Positions 8,210-17,080 of a DNA stretch of 46,277 bases are shown piece by piece; the stretch's first letter is position 1; each line of letters opens with the position of its first letter. The position numbers were made by a program, and so were the translations under genes. Location of the stretch: contig JALRKF010000062.1 of assembly GCA_023254905.1 (NCBI GenBank), positions 1 through 46,277 on the forward strand, read 5' to 3'. This DNA is from Crocinitomicaceae bacterium (GTDB taxonomy: Bacteria; Bacteroidota; Bacteroidia; Flavobacteriales_D; Crocinitomicaceae). Below the pieces are notes generated by a model. It ran no database searches. It worked only from the letters and a program-made list of their open reading frames with translations, and was not told the origin of the DNA.

Positions 8210-10596
8210 TGTCAAATAGAGAGAATTTCATAATCAATAAATCTTACGACCCTCTGATTCTTCAGACGGTAATCAAAAGAAATTGGTGGTGGCCATTGAT
8301 GTTTATTATTGTTGCTTCAGTCCTAGGCTTTTTCTACCTGAGATATACTAAACCAATCTACGAATCGTCGCTAATTCTGCAGTTATCAAATGAAGATAAC
8401 GCAAAATCAATTCTGAACATTGAAAACATTAATTCTCAGAGTAATCAAATTTCTAGCAGTGTTGAGTTGTTGAGGTCAGAGTTGCTCTTTGAACAGGCCG
8501 TAACAAAATTGAATATAGATGTTAGTCTTTTTTCGAGGGGAAAGATTTTAACCGAGGAGAAGTACTTATCAAGTGCCTTCAATGTTCAACCGTATTCCTT
8601 GAAAGATTCATCATTAGTGAATCATGAAATATCGGTTGTTTTTGATGGTCAAGAAGTTACTCTCAGTTATGAAAAGGATGGTCAAAATAGAACGGTTCAG
8701 GGACTATTAAATGATCATCTAATTACAAATGATTTTGACGTTGTAGTAAAGGCATCCAGCCCGGAGTCCTTTAAATCTGCATCTTCTGAAAATAACTTAT
8801 ATTTCATTTTCAATAGTAATAAGTCATTGGCTTCAAGATTAATTGAAGGATTGGATGTGCAGCCAATTGACAATGATGCTAAAACAATTGCAGTTTCCTA
8901 TCAGGGTTATAATTCAAAGCTTTGTCATGATGTTGTCTTAGCAGTTGGAAGTGAATTTGTGAACTTTGATGAAAATTCCAAAAAGCGAGTTTCAGCTAAG
9001 ATTATTGAGTTTATCGACATGCAGCTTGATTCTTTGGGAAGTGAGCTAAGAATTTCTAAAGATAGTCTAATCGATTTTCAGAGGAGGTCAAATATTGTTG
9101 ATCCCGAAAACTCTGAGATTAAATTAAACGAGCAGATTAGCATTATGCAGAGTGAGCTGATTCAAATTAATGAGGACCTTCGAAGTCTAAATCATGTCTC
9201 TGTCACATTAAACTCTCATCCCAATAGATTAGATGTATATAGACTTTTTCCCGAGATGTTTGGGAAAAGTTTCGAGCCTTCGTTGGCCTCAAGAGTCGAG
9301 GAACTACATAGTTTATTGGAGGAAAAGGAAGATCTTTTATTTGAGGTTACCGAGGAGAACACGAAGATTCAAATGATCAACAAAAGGATTGAGGCGAAGA
9401 ACGGAATGATTCAGCGAAGCATTTCAGCTATCCTTGGGAGACTTAAAGAAAATGCTAGGGTACTTAAATCTAAAATTTCGAGCATCGAATCTAATAAATT
9501 CGATCTCCCAGAAAAGCAAATGGAGTACTCTCGCTTGAAGAAAATACAGGATCTAAATGAAAAGTATGTAAATCAATTTACAGAAAGAAAGGTATTATAT
9601 TCCATTTCAGATGCTGGTTACACCTCTTGGACAAGAATTTTAAGGAAACCCTCTGTCAATGATATTCCTGTTGCTCCAGATGGTAATATAATTTATGGTT
9701 CATTCATCTTCGTAGGTTTTCTATTTGGATTAGGTGTAATATTCTTAAAATATGTAAGATTCAATGAGATTAATCAATTAGAAGATCTTGAGAATATTTT
9801 ACCGTTAAATGCAAATATTTTAGGGGAGGTACCAATTCTAAAAAACAGTTTGGAGTATTCTCAGTTGGTTGTATCTGAACTTCCAAAGTCGATAATTGCG
9901 GAGGCTATGCGAAAGATTAGGACAAACCTGAGTTATATTAAGCCTGATTATAAAACAATTGCTGTTTCTTCAAGTGTTTCGGGTGAGGGTAAAACCTTTG
10001 TAGCATTGAATTTAGGAGGCATAATTGCGATGTCTGGAAAAAGAACAATTTTATTAGATCTTGATTTACGCAAACCAAAAGTGCATCTTGGTTTGGGAAC
10101 AAATAATATTCATGGTATGAGCTCTTTAATTGTTGGTCAATCTTCAATGGATGAATGTATCAAAGAGAGCAAACTCCAGGGTTTTGATTTTATAACGGCT
10201 GGTCCGATTCCTCCGAATCCCTCGGAACTTATTTTGAGTAAAAGCTTCTTAAAAATCATTGAGGAACTAAAAAACCTTTATGATGTAATTATTATCGATA
10301 ATCCGCCTGTAGGACTAGTATCTGATGGCGTGAAAAATTTGACAGAAGCAGATATCCCAATTTATATTTTTAAATCTCATTATTCCAAAAGACACTTCGT
10401 AGGTAGAGTTCGTGAATTATTCGAAATGCAACAACTGAAAAAATTGAATGTTATTTTGAATGGTGTTCAAATTTCCAAACGCACTGGATATGGATATGGA
10501 TATGGATATGGTGGGTACGTGGAGGAGGACACAAAAAAAGTGACGAGAAAGGTTAAAGATAGAGGGATATTGGCTAGACTGTTTAATAGAAGATGA
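8209..10596 (+). CDS. Polysaccharide co-polymerase / autophosphorylating tyrosine kinase, Wzc type
   Basis: This is an inner-membrane chain-length regulator fused to a BY-kinase that controls polysaccharide polymerisation and export. The 795 residues run in order: transmembrane helix about 26-45 (WWWPLMFIIVASVLGF), periplasmic Wzz region with coiled coils (about 260-450), second helix about 495-515, then the kinase. The kinase shows Walker A (SSVSGEGKT, about 588-596), Walker A' (LLDLDLRKP) and Walker B (VIIIDNPP). The C-terminal tail carries tyrosines 761, 763, 765, 767 and 770, the expected autophosphorylation cluster, encoded by a GGATAT microsatellite. A basic stretch follows. It overlaps rfbC by 4 bases (ATGA). 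Confidence 0.92.
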   Translation: MSNRENFIINKSYDPLILQTVIKRNWWWPLMFIIVASVLGFFYLRYTKPIYESSLILQLSNEDNAKSILNIENINSQSNQISSSVELLRSELLFEQAVTKLNIDVSLFSRGKILTEEKYLSSAFNVQPYSLKDSSLVNHEISVVFDGQEVTLSYEKDGQNRTVQGLLNDHLITNDFDVVVKASSPESFKSASSENNLYFIFNSNKSLASRLIEGLDVQPIDNDAKTIAVSYQGYNSKLCHDVVLAVGSEFVNFDENSKKRVSAKIIEFIDMQLDSLGSELRISKDSLIDFQRRSNIVDPENSEIKLNEQISIMQSELIQINEDLRSLNHVSVTLNSHPNRLDVYRLFPEMFGKSFEPSLASRVEELHSLLEEKEDLLFEVTEENTKIQMINKRIEAKNGMIQRSISAILGRLKENARVLKSKISSIESNKFDLPEKQMEYSRLKKIQDLNEKYVNQFTERKVLYSISDAGYTSWTRILRKPSVNDIPVAPDGNIIYGSFIFVGFLFGLGVIFLKYVRFNEINQLEDLENILPLNANILGEVPILKNSLEYSQLVVSELPKSIIAEAMRKIRTNLSYIKPDYKTIAVSSSVSGEGKTFVALNLGGIIAMSGKRTILLDLDLRKPKVHLGLGTNNIHGMSSLIVGQSSMDECIKESKLQGFDFITAGPIPPNPSELILSKSFLKIIEELKNLYDVIIIDNPPVGLVSDGVKNLTEADIPIYIFKSHYSKRHFVGRVRELFEMQQLKKLNVILNGVQISKRTGYGYGYGYGGYVEEDTKKVTRKVKDRGILARLFNRR
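10486..10509 (+). repeat. In-frame GGATAT hexanucleotide microsatellite (4 copies) in the kinase tail
   Basis: Four perfect head-to-tail copies of GGATAT encode alternating Gly-Tyr in the autophosphorylation tail of the Wzc-type kinase. The unit is a multiple of three, so gain or loss of a copy would add or remove one tyrosine without breaking the frame. Confidence 0.95.
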
Positions 10597-11141
10597 TGAA
10601 TATAATTAAACCAGATATTGAAGGGCTGCTGATTATTACCCCGCGCGTTTTTGAGGATGAGCGAGGCGCCTTTTATGAGAGTTTTAATAGCCAACAATTT
10701 AATGATGTCGTTGGAACTGAGGTTAACTTCGTTCAAGATAACCAATCTGTAAGCCAAAAAGGTGTTTTACGAGGTTTACATTTTCAATCGCCCCCTTTTG
10801 GCCAAGGAAAACTTGTCCGCGTTATCAAGGGTTCAGTTATTGATATTGCTGTTGATATTCGCAAAAATTCACCTACCTACGGCGATTATGTTGCTGTAGA
10901 GCTCAGCGCTGATAATAAAGAGCAGTTTTGGATTCCAGAGGGATTTGCACATGGTTTTGTAGCACTGGAAGATGAAACAACATTTCTGTATAAATGCACG
11001 AATTATTACGCTCCTCAATATGAGGGCACCTTATTGTGGAATGATCCAATGTTAAATATCGATTGGGGAATTTCAAATCCAATTATTTCGGAAAAGGATG
11101 CTTTGGGCAAAGAATTTAGTAACTTTATTTCTGATTTTTAA
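10593..11141 (+). CDS. rfbC: dTDP-4-dehydrorhamnose 3,5-epimerase
   Basis: This cytoplasmic cupin enzyme epimerises C3 and C5 of dTDP-4-keto-6-deoxyglucose on the way to dTDP-L-rhamnose. The length of 182 residues is typical. Diagnostic segments are the catalytic-His motif GVLRGLHFQ, the sugar-nucleotide-contacting KLVRVIKGSVIDIAVDIR, FWIPEGFAHGF and the catalytic-Tyr region FLYKCTNYYAP. Two adjacent ATG codons (10593, 10596) are possible; the first makes an ATGA overlap with the kinase gene. The partner genes rfbA, rfbB and rfbD are not in this window, so the precursor must come from elsewhere. Confidence 0.93.
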   Translation: MMNIIKPDIEGLLIITPRVFEDERGAFYESFNSQQFNDVVGTEVNFVQDNQSVSQKGVLRGLHFQSPPFGQGKLVRVIKGSVIDIAVDIRKNSPTYGDYVAVELSADNKEQFWIPEGFAHGFVALEDETTFLYKCTNYYAPQYEGTLLWNDPMLNIDWGISNPIISEKDALGKEFSNFISDF

Positions 11142-11147
11142 CAACCT

Positions 11148-12221
11148 GTGTTAACCTACAAAATCTTACAAATTACCGGATTCGCAGTTGGAGGATTGAT
11201 TACTGCCTTAATTTGTAATATTCTCCTCCTCCGATTTGCTCATTCATTGGGCATAAGGAACAAAAATGATATTGTGATCCGTTGGAGCAATGAGTCAAAG
11301 CCTTCTTTGGGTGGGGTTAGTTTTTTCGTCGTTTTTGGTTTTGCTTCAATTTGTTTCTCTATACTTTTTGATGATGTAAATATTTTTCAAAATAAGCAGT
11401 TTGTTGGACTTTTTACGGGTGGCGTTCTAGCTTTTGTGATGGGATTAGCAGATGATGCCTATAATACGCGACCCTTCCTTAAATTATTCATTCAAATACT
11501 TTGTGGTGTCTTAATGATTTTCACAGATACCACTATTCATTTATTCCATGAACCTTTTGTTGATGCAATTTTTACCATTCTGTGGGTTGTTCTGATAATG
11601 AATTCTCTCAACATGCTCGATAATATGGACGGAATCACAGGGACTACTGTTCTTTTCATTTTATCTTCTTGCTTGTTTGCAGGATGGTTAGTGTTCGAAT
11701 TCAACACAAATATCTGGACACTATTAAACGTTGCTTTAATAGGTGGAGTCATTGGGTTCTTAACAATGAACATCCATCCTTCTAAGTTGTTTATGGGGGA
11801 TGCAGGGTCACAGTTTATTGGCTTTTTCGTAGCTTTTTATGGAGTGAAATTCTTGTGGGGGGTTAGCACTGATACAATGTCTCCATCTTGGTTAGGATTA
11901 TGCATTGTACTGGTTGCGTTTACACCAGCCGCCATTGATACAATCACGGTCGTCATCAATAGATTAAAGAGAGGCAAGTCTCCCTTAGTTGGGGGCAAGG
12001 ATCATACCACACATCATTTGGTTTATGCCGGATTTAGTGATTTTAAAGTATGGCTCATCTTTTTATTGATTGGATTTATTGCTTTTGCTTTGACATTAGC
12101 AATGGTTAATTTGGTTATGATCAAAGCTTTTTTACCGGTTTTGCTCTTCCCTGCATACACTGTATTTGTTTTTATCCTACTTTATAGAAACACTATAAAA
12201 TACAAAGAACCCAAAGCTTAG
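11148..12221 (+). CDS. Undecaprenyl-phosphate sugar-1-phosphate transferase, WecA/TagO type
   Basis: This is a multi-pass membrane enzyme of the MraY/WecA superfamily that starts polysaccharide synthesis by moving a HexNAc-1-phosphate onto undecaprenyl phosphate. The 357 residues hold about ten hydrophobic helices and the family's cytoplasmic motifs: GLADDAYNTRPFLKL (Asp pair), NMLDNMDGITG, FMGDAGSQFIGF and the His-rich HTTHHLVYAGF. The His motif favours WecA/TagO over MraY. The start is GTG at 11148, six bases after the rfbC stop; no ATG is available upstream of the first helix. It ends the operon; a terminator overlaps its stop codon. Confidence 0.9.
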   Translation: MLTYKILQITGFAVGGLITALICNILLLRFAHSLGIRNKNDIVIRWSNESKPSLGGVSFFVVFGFASICFSILFDDVNIFQNKQFVGLFTGGVLAFVMGLADDAYNTRPFLKLFIQILCGVLMIFTDTTIHLFHEPFVDAIFTILWVVLIMNSLNMLDNMDGITGTTVLFILSSCLFAGWLVFEFNTNIWTLLNVALIGGVIGFLTMNIHPSKLFMGDAGSQFIGFFVAFYGVKFLWGVSTDTMSPSWLGLCIVLVAFTPAAIDTITVVINRLKRGKSPLVGGKDHTTHHLVYAGFSDFKVWLIFLLIGFIAFALTLAMVNLVMIKAFLPVLLFPAYTVFVFILLYRNTIKYKEPKA

Positions 12222-12233
12222 TTCGGGTTCTTT
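12204..12233 (+). terminator. Rho-independent terminator of the exopolysaccharide operon
   Basis: A perfect 9-bp stem AAAGAACCC / GGGTTCTTT (12204-12212 with 12225-12233) with a 12-base loop is followed by further T residues. The loop contains the stop codon of the WecA-like gene. It separates the operon from uvrA. Confidence 0.85.
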
Positions 12234-12280
12234 TTTGAACCTTTTTTGGTAACTTCACGCTATCTGTTTTAAAGTCTTAG

Positions 12281-15109
12281 ATGAGTGATTCCAACGATAA
12301 TATTGAAGTTTTTGGTGCAAGGGTACATAACTTGAAAAATATCGATTTGACTATTCCAAGAAACAAACTGGTAGTATTTACTGGATTGAGTGGAAGTGGT
12401 AAGTCGTCATTAGCGTTTGATACAATTTTTGCTGAGGGTCAACGGAGATATCTGGAAACATTCAATGCTTATGCGAGGCAGTTTCTCGGGGGACTCGAAA
12501 GACCCGATGTGGATAAGATCGAAGGTTTAAGCCCCGTTATTTCCATCGAACAGAAAACAGTTTCGAGATCAGCACGTTCAACGGTTGGCACCATAACAGA
12601 AGTTTATGATTTCCTGCGACTGCTTTATGCTAGAGCAAGCACCGCTTACTCATACAAGACAGATGAGAAAATGGTGAAGTACAGTGATCAACAGATAGTA
12701 AATTTGGTGTTAGAGTATTTTCGTGACAGAAAAGTTGCTGTTTTATCGCCAAAAATTAAAGGGCGGAAAGGACATTATAGAGAACTTTTCGAGCAAATAC
12801 AAAGAATGGGTTTCACCAAGGTGAGAGTGGATGGAGAATTACTCGAAATAAAAAAAGGCATGAAATTGGATCGTTATAAGATCCACGATATAGATATTGT
12901 TATAGATCGTCTGAAAGTTACAGAGAAGGACAAAATACGTATATATGATGCAGTGGTTCTCGCCATGAAATATGGGGCAGGAGCTATGATGATCATGGAT
13001 AATGATTCAGGTGAGGTAAGATATTTTAGCCGATCATTGATGTGCCCAACCACTGGAATTAGTTACCCAGAACCAGAGCCAAACTTATTTTCCTTTAACT
13101 CGCCATACGGTGCTTGTAAAAACTGCCATGGTTTGGGAGAAGTATCCGAAGTAGATATCGAAAAGATAATACCCGATTCTACAAAATCGATCAAGAATGG
13201 CGGTCTTGCTCCTTTAGGAGAGTATAAGCGTAAATGGATATTCGAAAAATTAGACATGTACCTTAATCAAGAGGGTTATTCGTTAAATACCCGAATCATA
13301 GATATTGATGAGGATACAATGGATGTAATTTTAAATGGGAATGAAGGCTTGGAGCGAATGAAGCGAAGCGACGAAATCTTTTTTGAAGGTGTGATTCCTT
13401 TTATTTCACGTCATGCAGATGATTCCTCTGCTTCAATAATGCGCTGGGCACAGAGTTTCATGAATAAAATTACCTGTTATGAATGTGAGGGACATCGTTT
13501 AAAAAAAGAAGCACTCTATTTTAAAATTGGTAATAAACACATCGGTGATCTTGCTCAAATGGACATTCTTGATTTGGCAAAGTGGTTCGAAAATATTGAA
13601 GATCATTTTAATGAAAATCAGCAAATCATAGCTGGTGAGATACTTAAGGAAATAAATGCGCGCATTAACTTTATTGTTGAGGTTGGATTGACATATCTCA
13701 CCTTACATCGCTCTGCAAAAACATTGTCTGGTGGTGAGGCCCAGAGAATAAGATTGGCCACTCAGATTGGCAGTGAATTAATGAATGTACTTTACATATT
13801 AGATGAACCTTCTATTGGATTGCACCAACGCGATAATATAAGATTGATTAATTCTCTTAAGCGCTTGCGTGATACAGGTAATTCTGTAATTGTTGTGGAA
13901 CACGATAAAGAAATGATCGAGGCAGCAGATTTTGTGGTTGATATTGGACCAGGTGCAGGTTTGCATGGAGGACAAATTGTTAATGCCGCAAGTGTAAGTG
14001 AATTAAGCCTTAGTGATTCAATAACCACCCAATATCTGAAAGGAGAAAGATTTATTGAAATTCCTGAAAATCGACGAAATGGAAATGGTAAAAAGTTGGA
14101 ATTGATTGGCGCATCTGGAAGAAATCTGAGGCAGATAGATTTGAAGATTCCACTTGAAACATTCACCTGTATCACTGGAGTTTCAGGAAGTGGAAAATCT
14201 TCATTAATAAATCAGACATTATATCCCATTCTTTTGAAGGAAATATATAATGGCGTAAAAAAACCGCTGCCATATAAAAGAGTAAAAGGGATCGAAAATG
14301 TCGATAAAGTGATTGAGATCAATCAAAGTCCAATTGGGAGAACACCTAGATCGAATCCAGCCACTTACACAAAGTTATTTGATGAGATCAGATCCTTGTT
14401 TGCAAGTTTACCTGAGGCACAAATCAGAGGATATAAACCCGGTAGGTTTTCGTTTAATGTGAGCGGAGGTCGTTGTGAAACGTGCAAGGGAGGAGGCATG
14501 AAGGTGATTGAAATGAATTTTCTACCAGATGTTTTAGTTGAATGTGAAACTTGCGGTGGAAAGCGATATAATCGAGAGACTTTAGAAGTTCGTTATCGCG
14601 GTAAATCAATCAGTGATGTCCTTGAGATGACAATTGAAGATGCTACAGCATTCTTTAAGTCTATTCCTAAACCACATAGGATTTTATCAACATTACTTTC
14701 AGTAGGTTTAGGTTACGTGAAGCTAGGCCAACCCTCTACTACCTTATCTGGGGGTGAGGCACAGCGAATTAAACTTAGTACTGAGCTTTCAAAAAGAGGC
14801 ACAGGAAAAACGATTTATATCCTGGATGAACCATCAACGGGTCTGCACTTTGAGGATATCCGAATGCTGTTGGAAGTTTTACAACGACTTGTCGATGAGG
14901 GAAATACAGTACTCGTAATTGAACATAATCTTGATATTGTTAAAGCGTGCGATTATATCATCGACATAGGTCCCGAAGGAGGAAAGGATGGTGGAATGAT
15001 CGTATGTGAAGGTACGCCCGAAGCAATTGTTGCCTCTTCAATAGATAAATCTCATACGGCACGATATCTCGCAGAAGAGCTCACGAATATCAAGCTTCAA
15101 ATTTCTTAA
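12281..15109 (+). CDS. uvrA: Excinuclease ABC subunit A
   Basis: This is the damage-sensing ATPase of nucleotide excision repair, acting as a dimer with UvrB on DNA. The 942 residues match the family length. There are two ABC ATPase modules: the first has Walker A TGLSGSGKSSLAFDT (about residue 34) and signature LSGGEAQRIRLA; the second has GVSGSGKSSLINQ and LSGGEAQRIKLS, each followed by an ILDEPS Walker B. Zinc-binding cysteine pairs are seen in ACKNCHGLGE, CYECEGH and RCETCKGGG...CETCGGKRY. It appears monocistronic, preceded by the terminator of the upstream operon. Its last 20 bases overlap the 3' end of the opposing fabF gene. Confidence 0.98.
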   Translation: MSDSNDNIEVFGARVHNLKNIDLTIPRNKLVVFTGLSGSGKSSLAFDTIFAEGQRRYLETFNAYARQFLGGLERPDVDKIEGLSPVISIEQKTVSRSARSTVGTITEVYDFLRLLYARASTAYSYKTDEKMVKYSDQQIVNLVLEYFRDRKVAVLSPKIKGRKGHYRELFEQIQRMGFTKVRVDGELLEIKKGMKLDRYKIHDIDIVIDRLKVTEKDKIRIYDAVVLAMKYGAGAMMIMDNDSGEVRYFSRSLMCPTTGISYPEPEPNLFSFNSPYGACKNCHGLGEVSEVDIEKIIPDSTKSIKNGGLAPLGEYKRKWIFEKLDMYLNQEGYSLNTRIIDIDEDTMDVILNGNEGLERMKRSDEIFFEGVIPFISRHADDSSASIMRWAQSFMNKITCYECEGHRLKKEALYFKIGNKHIGDLAQMDILDLAKWFENIEDHFNENQQIIAGEILKEINARINFIVEVGLTYLTLHRSAKTLSGGEAQRIRLATQIGSELMNVLYILDEPSIGLHQRDNIRLINSLKRLRDTGNSVIVVEHDKEMIEAADFVVDIGPGAGLHGGQIVNAASVSELSLSDSITTQYLKGERFIEIPENRRNGNGKKLELIGASGRNLRQIDLKIPLETFTCITGVSGSGKSSLINQTLYPILLKEIYNGVKKPLPYKRVKGIENVDKVIEINQSPIGRTPRSNPATYTKLFDEIRSLFASLPEAQIRGYKPGRFSFNVSGGRCETCKGGGMKVIEMNFLPDVLVECETCGGKRYNRETLEVRYRGKSISDVLEMTIEDATAFFKSIPKPHRILSTLLSVGLGYVKLGQPSTTLSGGEAQRIKLSTELSKRGTGKTIYILDEPSTGLHFEDIRMLLEVLQRLVDEGNTVLVIEHNLDIVKACDYIIDIGPEGGKDGGMIVCEGTPEAIVASSIDKSHTARYLAEELTNIKLQIS

Positions 15110-16334
15110 ATAGCACGGATGCTATATGTCCACCAAAACCAAAGGTGTTTGACATCCCGTACATCATTTTTTTCTTTTCCGCTTTTCCAAGAGGAAAATG
15201 ATAGTGGTCCTTATAATCCGGCTCTATTTCTAAGGTGTTGATTGTTGGAGGTACTATTTCTTCTTTTAAGGCAAGTATTGTTGCAATTCCCTCTATGGCC
15301 CCAGCTGCGCCAAGTAGGTGACCTGTCATTGATTTTGTTGCTGAAATAGAAAGAGTAGATCTTTTACCAAAGACTCTTTCTGCCGCGATTAATTCACTTT
15401 TATCACCCAACGGAGTCGAGGTAGCATGCATATTTATGTAATCAATATCTTCTGCGGTTATTCCTGCTTCACGAATTGCTTCTCGCATTCCAAGAACTGC
15501 TCCTTCACCCTCTGGGTGAGTTCCTGTTAAGTGATGCGCATCTGCTGCCATTCCTCCACCAACAATTTCACCAATAATGTCCGCACCTCGCCTTTTCGCA
15601 TGCTCATACTCCTCAAGAATGATAGCTCCCGAGCCTTCTCCCATTACAAATCCATCTCTTGAAACATCGAATGGACGAGAGGCTGTCTCAGGTGAATCAT
15701 TTCTGGTAGACAAAGCTCGTGCTGAAGAAAAACCACCAATTGCCGACTCGTTGATTGCTGCCTCGGATCCACCTGTTATTATCATATCCGCCTTGTTCCA
15801 TTTGATATGGTTAAAAGCCTCAATCAAGGCTGTGTTTGAAGTAGCACATGCCGAGACAGGACAAAAATTTACCCCTCTTAGTCCATACTTCATTGATATG
15901 ATACCTGCCGCAATATCAACAAGTATTCTTGGTATGAAGAATGGGGTAAATCGCGGGGTTCCGTCACCTTCACAAAATTCTTTCATTTGATTCTGGAACG
16001 TTTGAATCCCACCATTTCCAGATCCCCATATCACACCGATACGATTTTTATTCAATAAGTCGAAATCAATTTTTGCATTTTCAACAGCCTCTGCAACTGA
16101 ATGCAATGCATACAATGAAAATTCATCGTATTGTCTTATTTCTTTCACATGAAAATGATCTCTTACATCAAAGTCTTTGAGCTCACAGGCAAATTTTGCC
16201 TTGAATTTTTCAGTATTGAATTTGGTGATTAATCGAGCTCCACTGGTGCCAGTTTGAAGTGCTTCCCAAAAATCATTAACATTATTGCCTATAGGGGTAA
16301 GCGCTCCTAACCCTGTAATTACTACTCTTCTCAT
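15090..16334 (-). CDS. fabF: 3-oxoacyl-[acyl-carrier-protein] synthase II
   Basis: This cytoplasmic condensing enzyme elongates fatty acyl-ACP with malonyl-ACP. The 414 residues begin MRRVVITGLGALTPIG, the usual FabF opening. The catalytic triad is complete: C163 in VSACATSN, H303 in NMHATSTPLGD and H339 in SATKSMTGHLLGAAGA; the C-terminal NTFGFGGH is present. It lies 11 bases after the DUF59 gene as the last member of the sufS-sufE-DUF59 run, and no acpP or other fab gene is adjacent. It may be a second, specialised KAS-II copy, but the window cannot decide this. Confidence 0.93.
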   Translation of the reverse strand: MRRVVITGLGALTPIGNNVNDFWEALQTGTSGARLITKFNTEKFKAKFACELKDFDVRDHFHVKEIRQYDEFSLYALHSVAEAVENAKIDFDLLNKNRIGVIWGSGNGGIQTFQNQMKEFCEGDGTPRFTPFFIPRILVDIAAGIISMKYGLRGVNFCPVSACATSNTALIEAFNHIKWNKADMIITGGSEAAINESAIGGFSSARALSTRNDSPETASRPFDVSRDGFVMGEGSGAIILEEYEHAKRRGADIIGEIVGGGMAADAHHLTGTHPEGEGAVLGMREAIREAGITAEDIDYINMHATSTPLGDKSELIAAERVFGKRSTLSISATKSMTGHLLGAAGAIEGIATILALKEEIVPPTINTLEIEPDYKDHYHFPLGKAEKKKMMYGMSNTFGFGGHIASVLFKKFEA

Positions 16335-16345
16335 GTGATAATATT

Positions 16346-16651
16346 TTAAAGGAATCCTAGTTCCAGCTTTGCCTCTTCGCTCATCATATCTTTATCCCAA
16401 GGTGGCTCAAATACAATGTTTACTTTGGCAGAATTGAATTCTTGCGCAGCAGCAACCTTATCCTCAACTTCTTTTGGCAATGATTCTGCCACTGGGCAAT
16501 TAGGTGAGGTAAGTGTCATATCGATGTCAACATGACCTTCCGCGTTGATCTTTACCTCGTAAATTAGTCCTAGTTCGTATATATCCACTGGAATTTCAGG
16601 GTCGTAAATAGACTTTAAGATCTCAACTACTTTATTTTCTAAATCTATCAT
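16346..16651 (-). CDS. DUF59/MIP18-family iron-sulfur cluster assembly protein (SufT-like)
   Basis: This is a 101-residue single-domain MIP18 protein. Diagnostic features are the opening IVEILKSIYDPEIPVDIYELGLIYEV-type pattern (DPEIPVDIYELGLIY) and the conserved Cys motif SPNCPVAESLP. Proteins of this family act late in iron-sulfur cluster delivery, usually with the SUF machinery in the cytoplasm. It sits 6 bases after sufE in the same direction, which agrees with that role. Exact clients are unknown. Confidence 0.88.
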   Translation of the reverse strand: MIDLENKVVEILKSIYDPEIPVDIYELGLIYEVKINAEGHVDIDMTLTSPNCPVAESLPKEVEDKVAAAQEFNSAKVNIVFEPPWDKDMMSEEAKLELGFL

Positions 16652-16657
16652 TTATTT

Positions 16658-17080
16658 CTATTTCGATAATGACGAAAGAGCAGTCATTTTTATTTTCTTT
16701 ACCATACTTGCCAATCCATTGGCACGGGTTGGAGATAAATGTTCCTGTAGGCCAATTTTACTGATAAAAAATAAATTAGCGGTGGCCACATTTTCAATTG
16801 TTTCTCCGTTCAACACACGAATAAGTAATCCTATTATTCCTTTTGTGATGATCGCATCCGAATCGGCCGTAAAAAATAATTTCCCCTCTTTCACTTCGGA
16901 GTCAAGCCAAACGCGCGACTGACAGCCCTCAATAAGACGATTATCTGTCTTTTTCTCCTCATTAATTAAAGGAAGATCTTTTCCCAGTTCAATGATATAT
17001 TCGTACTTATCCATCCAATCATCGTAGATGGCGAACTCGTCAATTATATCTTGTTGCTTTTCTTCTAGTGTCATAATCAT
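16658..17080 (-). CDS. sufE: Sulfur acceptor protein for iron-sulfur assembly
   Basis: SufE takes persulfide sulfur from SufS and stimulates its desulfurase activity. The 140 residues show the active-site loop LIEGCQSRVWL with the acceptor Cys at residue 53. They also show the family's C-terminal LSPTRANGLASMVKKI. Two start codons are possible (17080 and 17074, MTLEEK); the first overlaps the sufS stop by 4 bases, suggesting translational coupling. It lies between sufS and the DUF59 gene. Confidence 0.93.
   Translation of the reverse strand: MIMTLEEKQQDIIDEFAIYDDWMDKYEYIIELGKDLPLINEEKKTDNRLIEGCQSRVWLDSEVKEGKLFFTADSDAIITKGIIGLLIRVLNGETIENVATANLFFISKIGLQEHLSPTRANGLASMVKKIKMTALSSLSK

Noticed and set aside
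10467-10757. Minus-strand frame of 96 codons over the kinase/rfbC junction
   Set aside because: It includes the antisense of the GGATAT repeat (Tyr-Pro repeat) and overlaps two well-supported genes.
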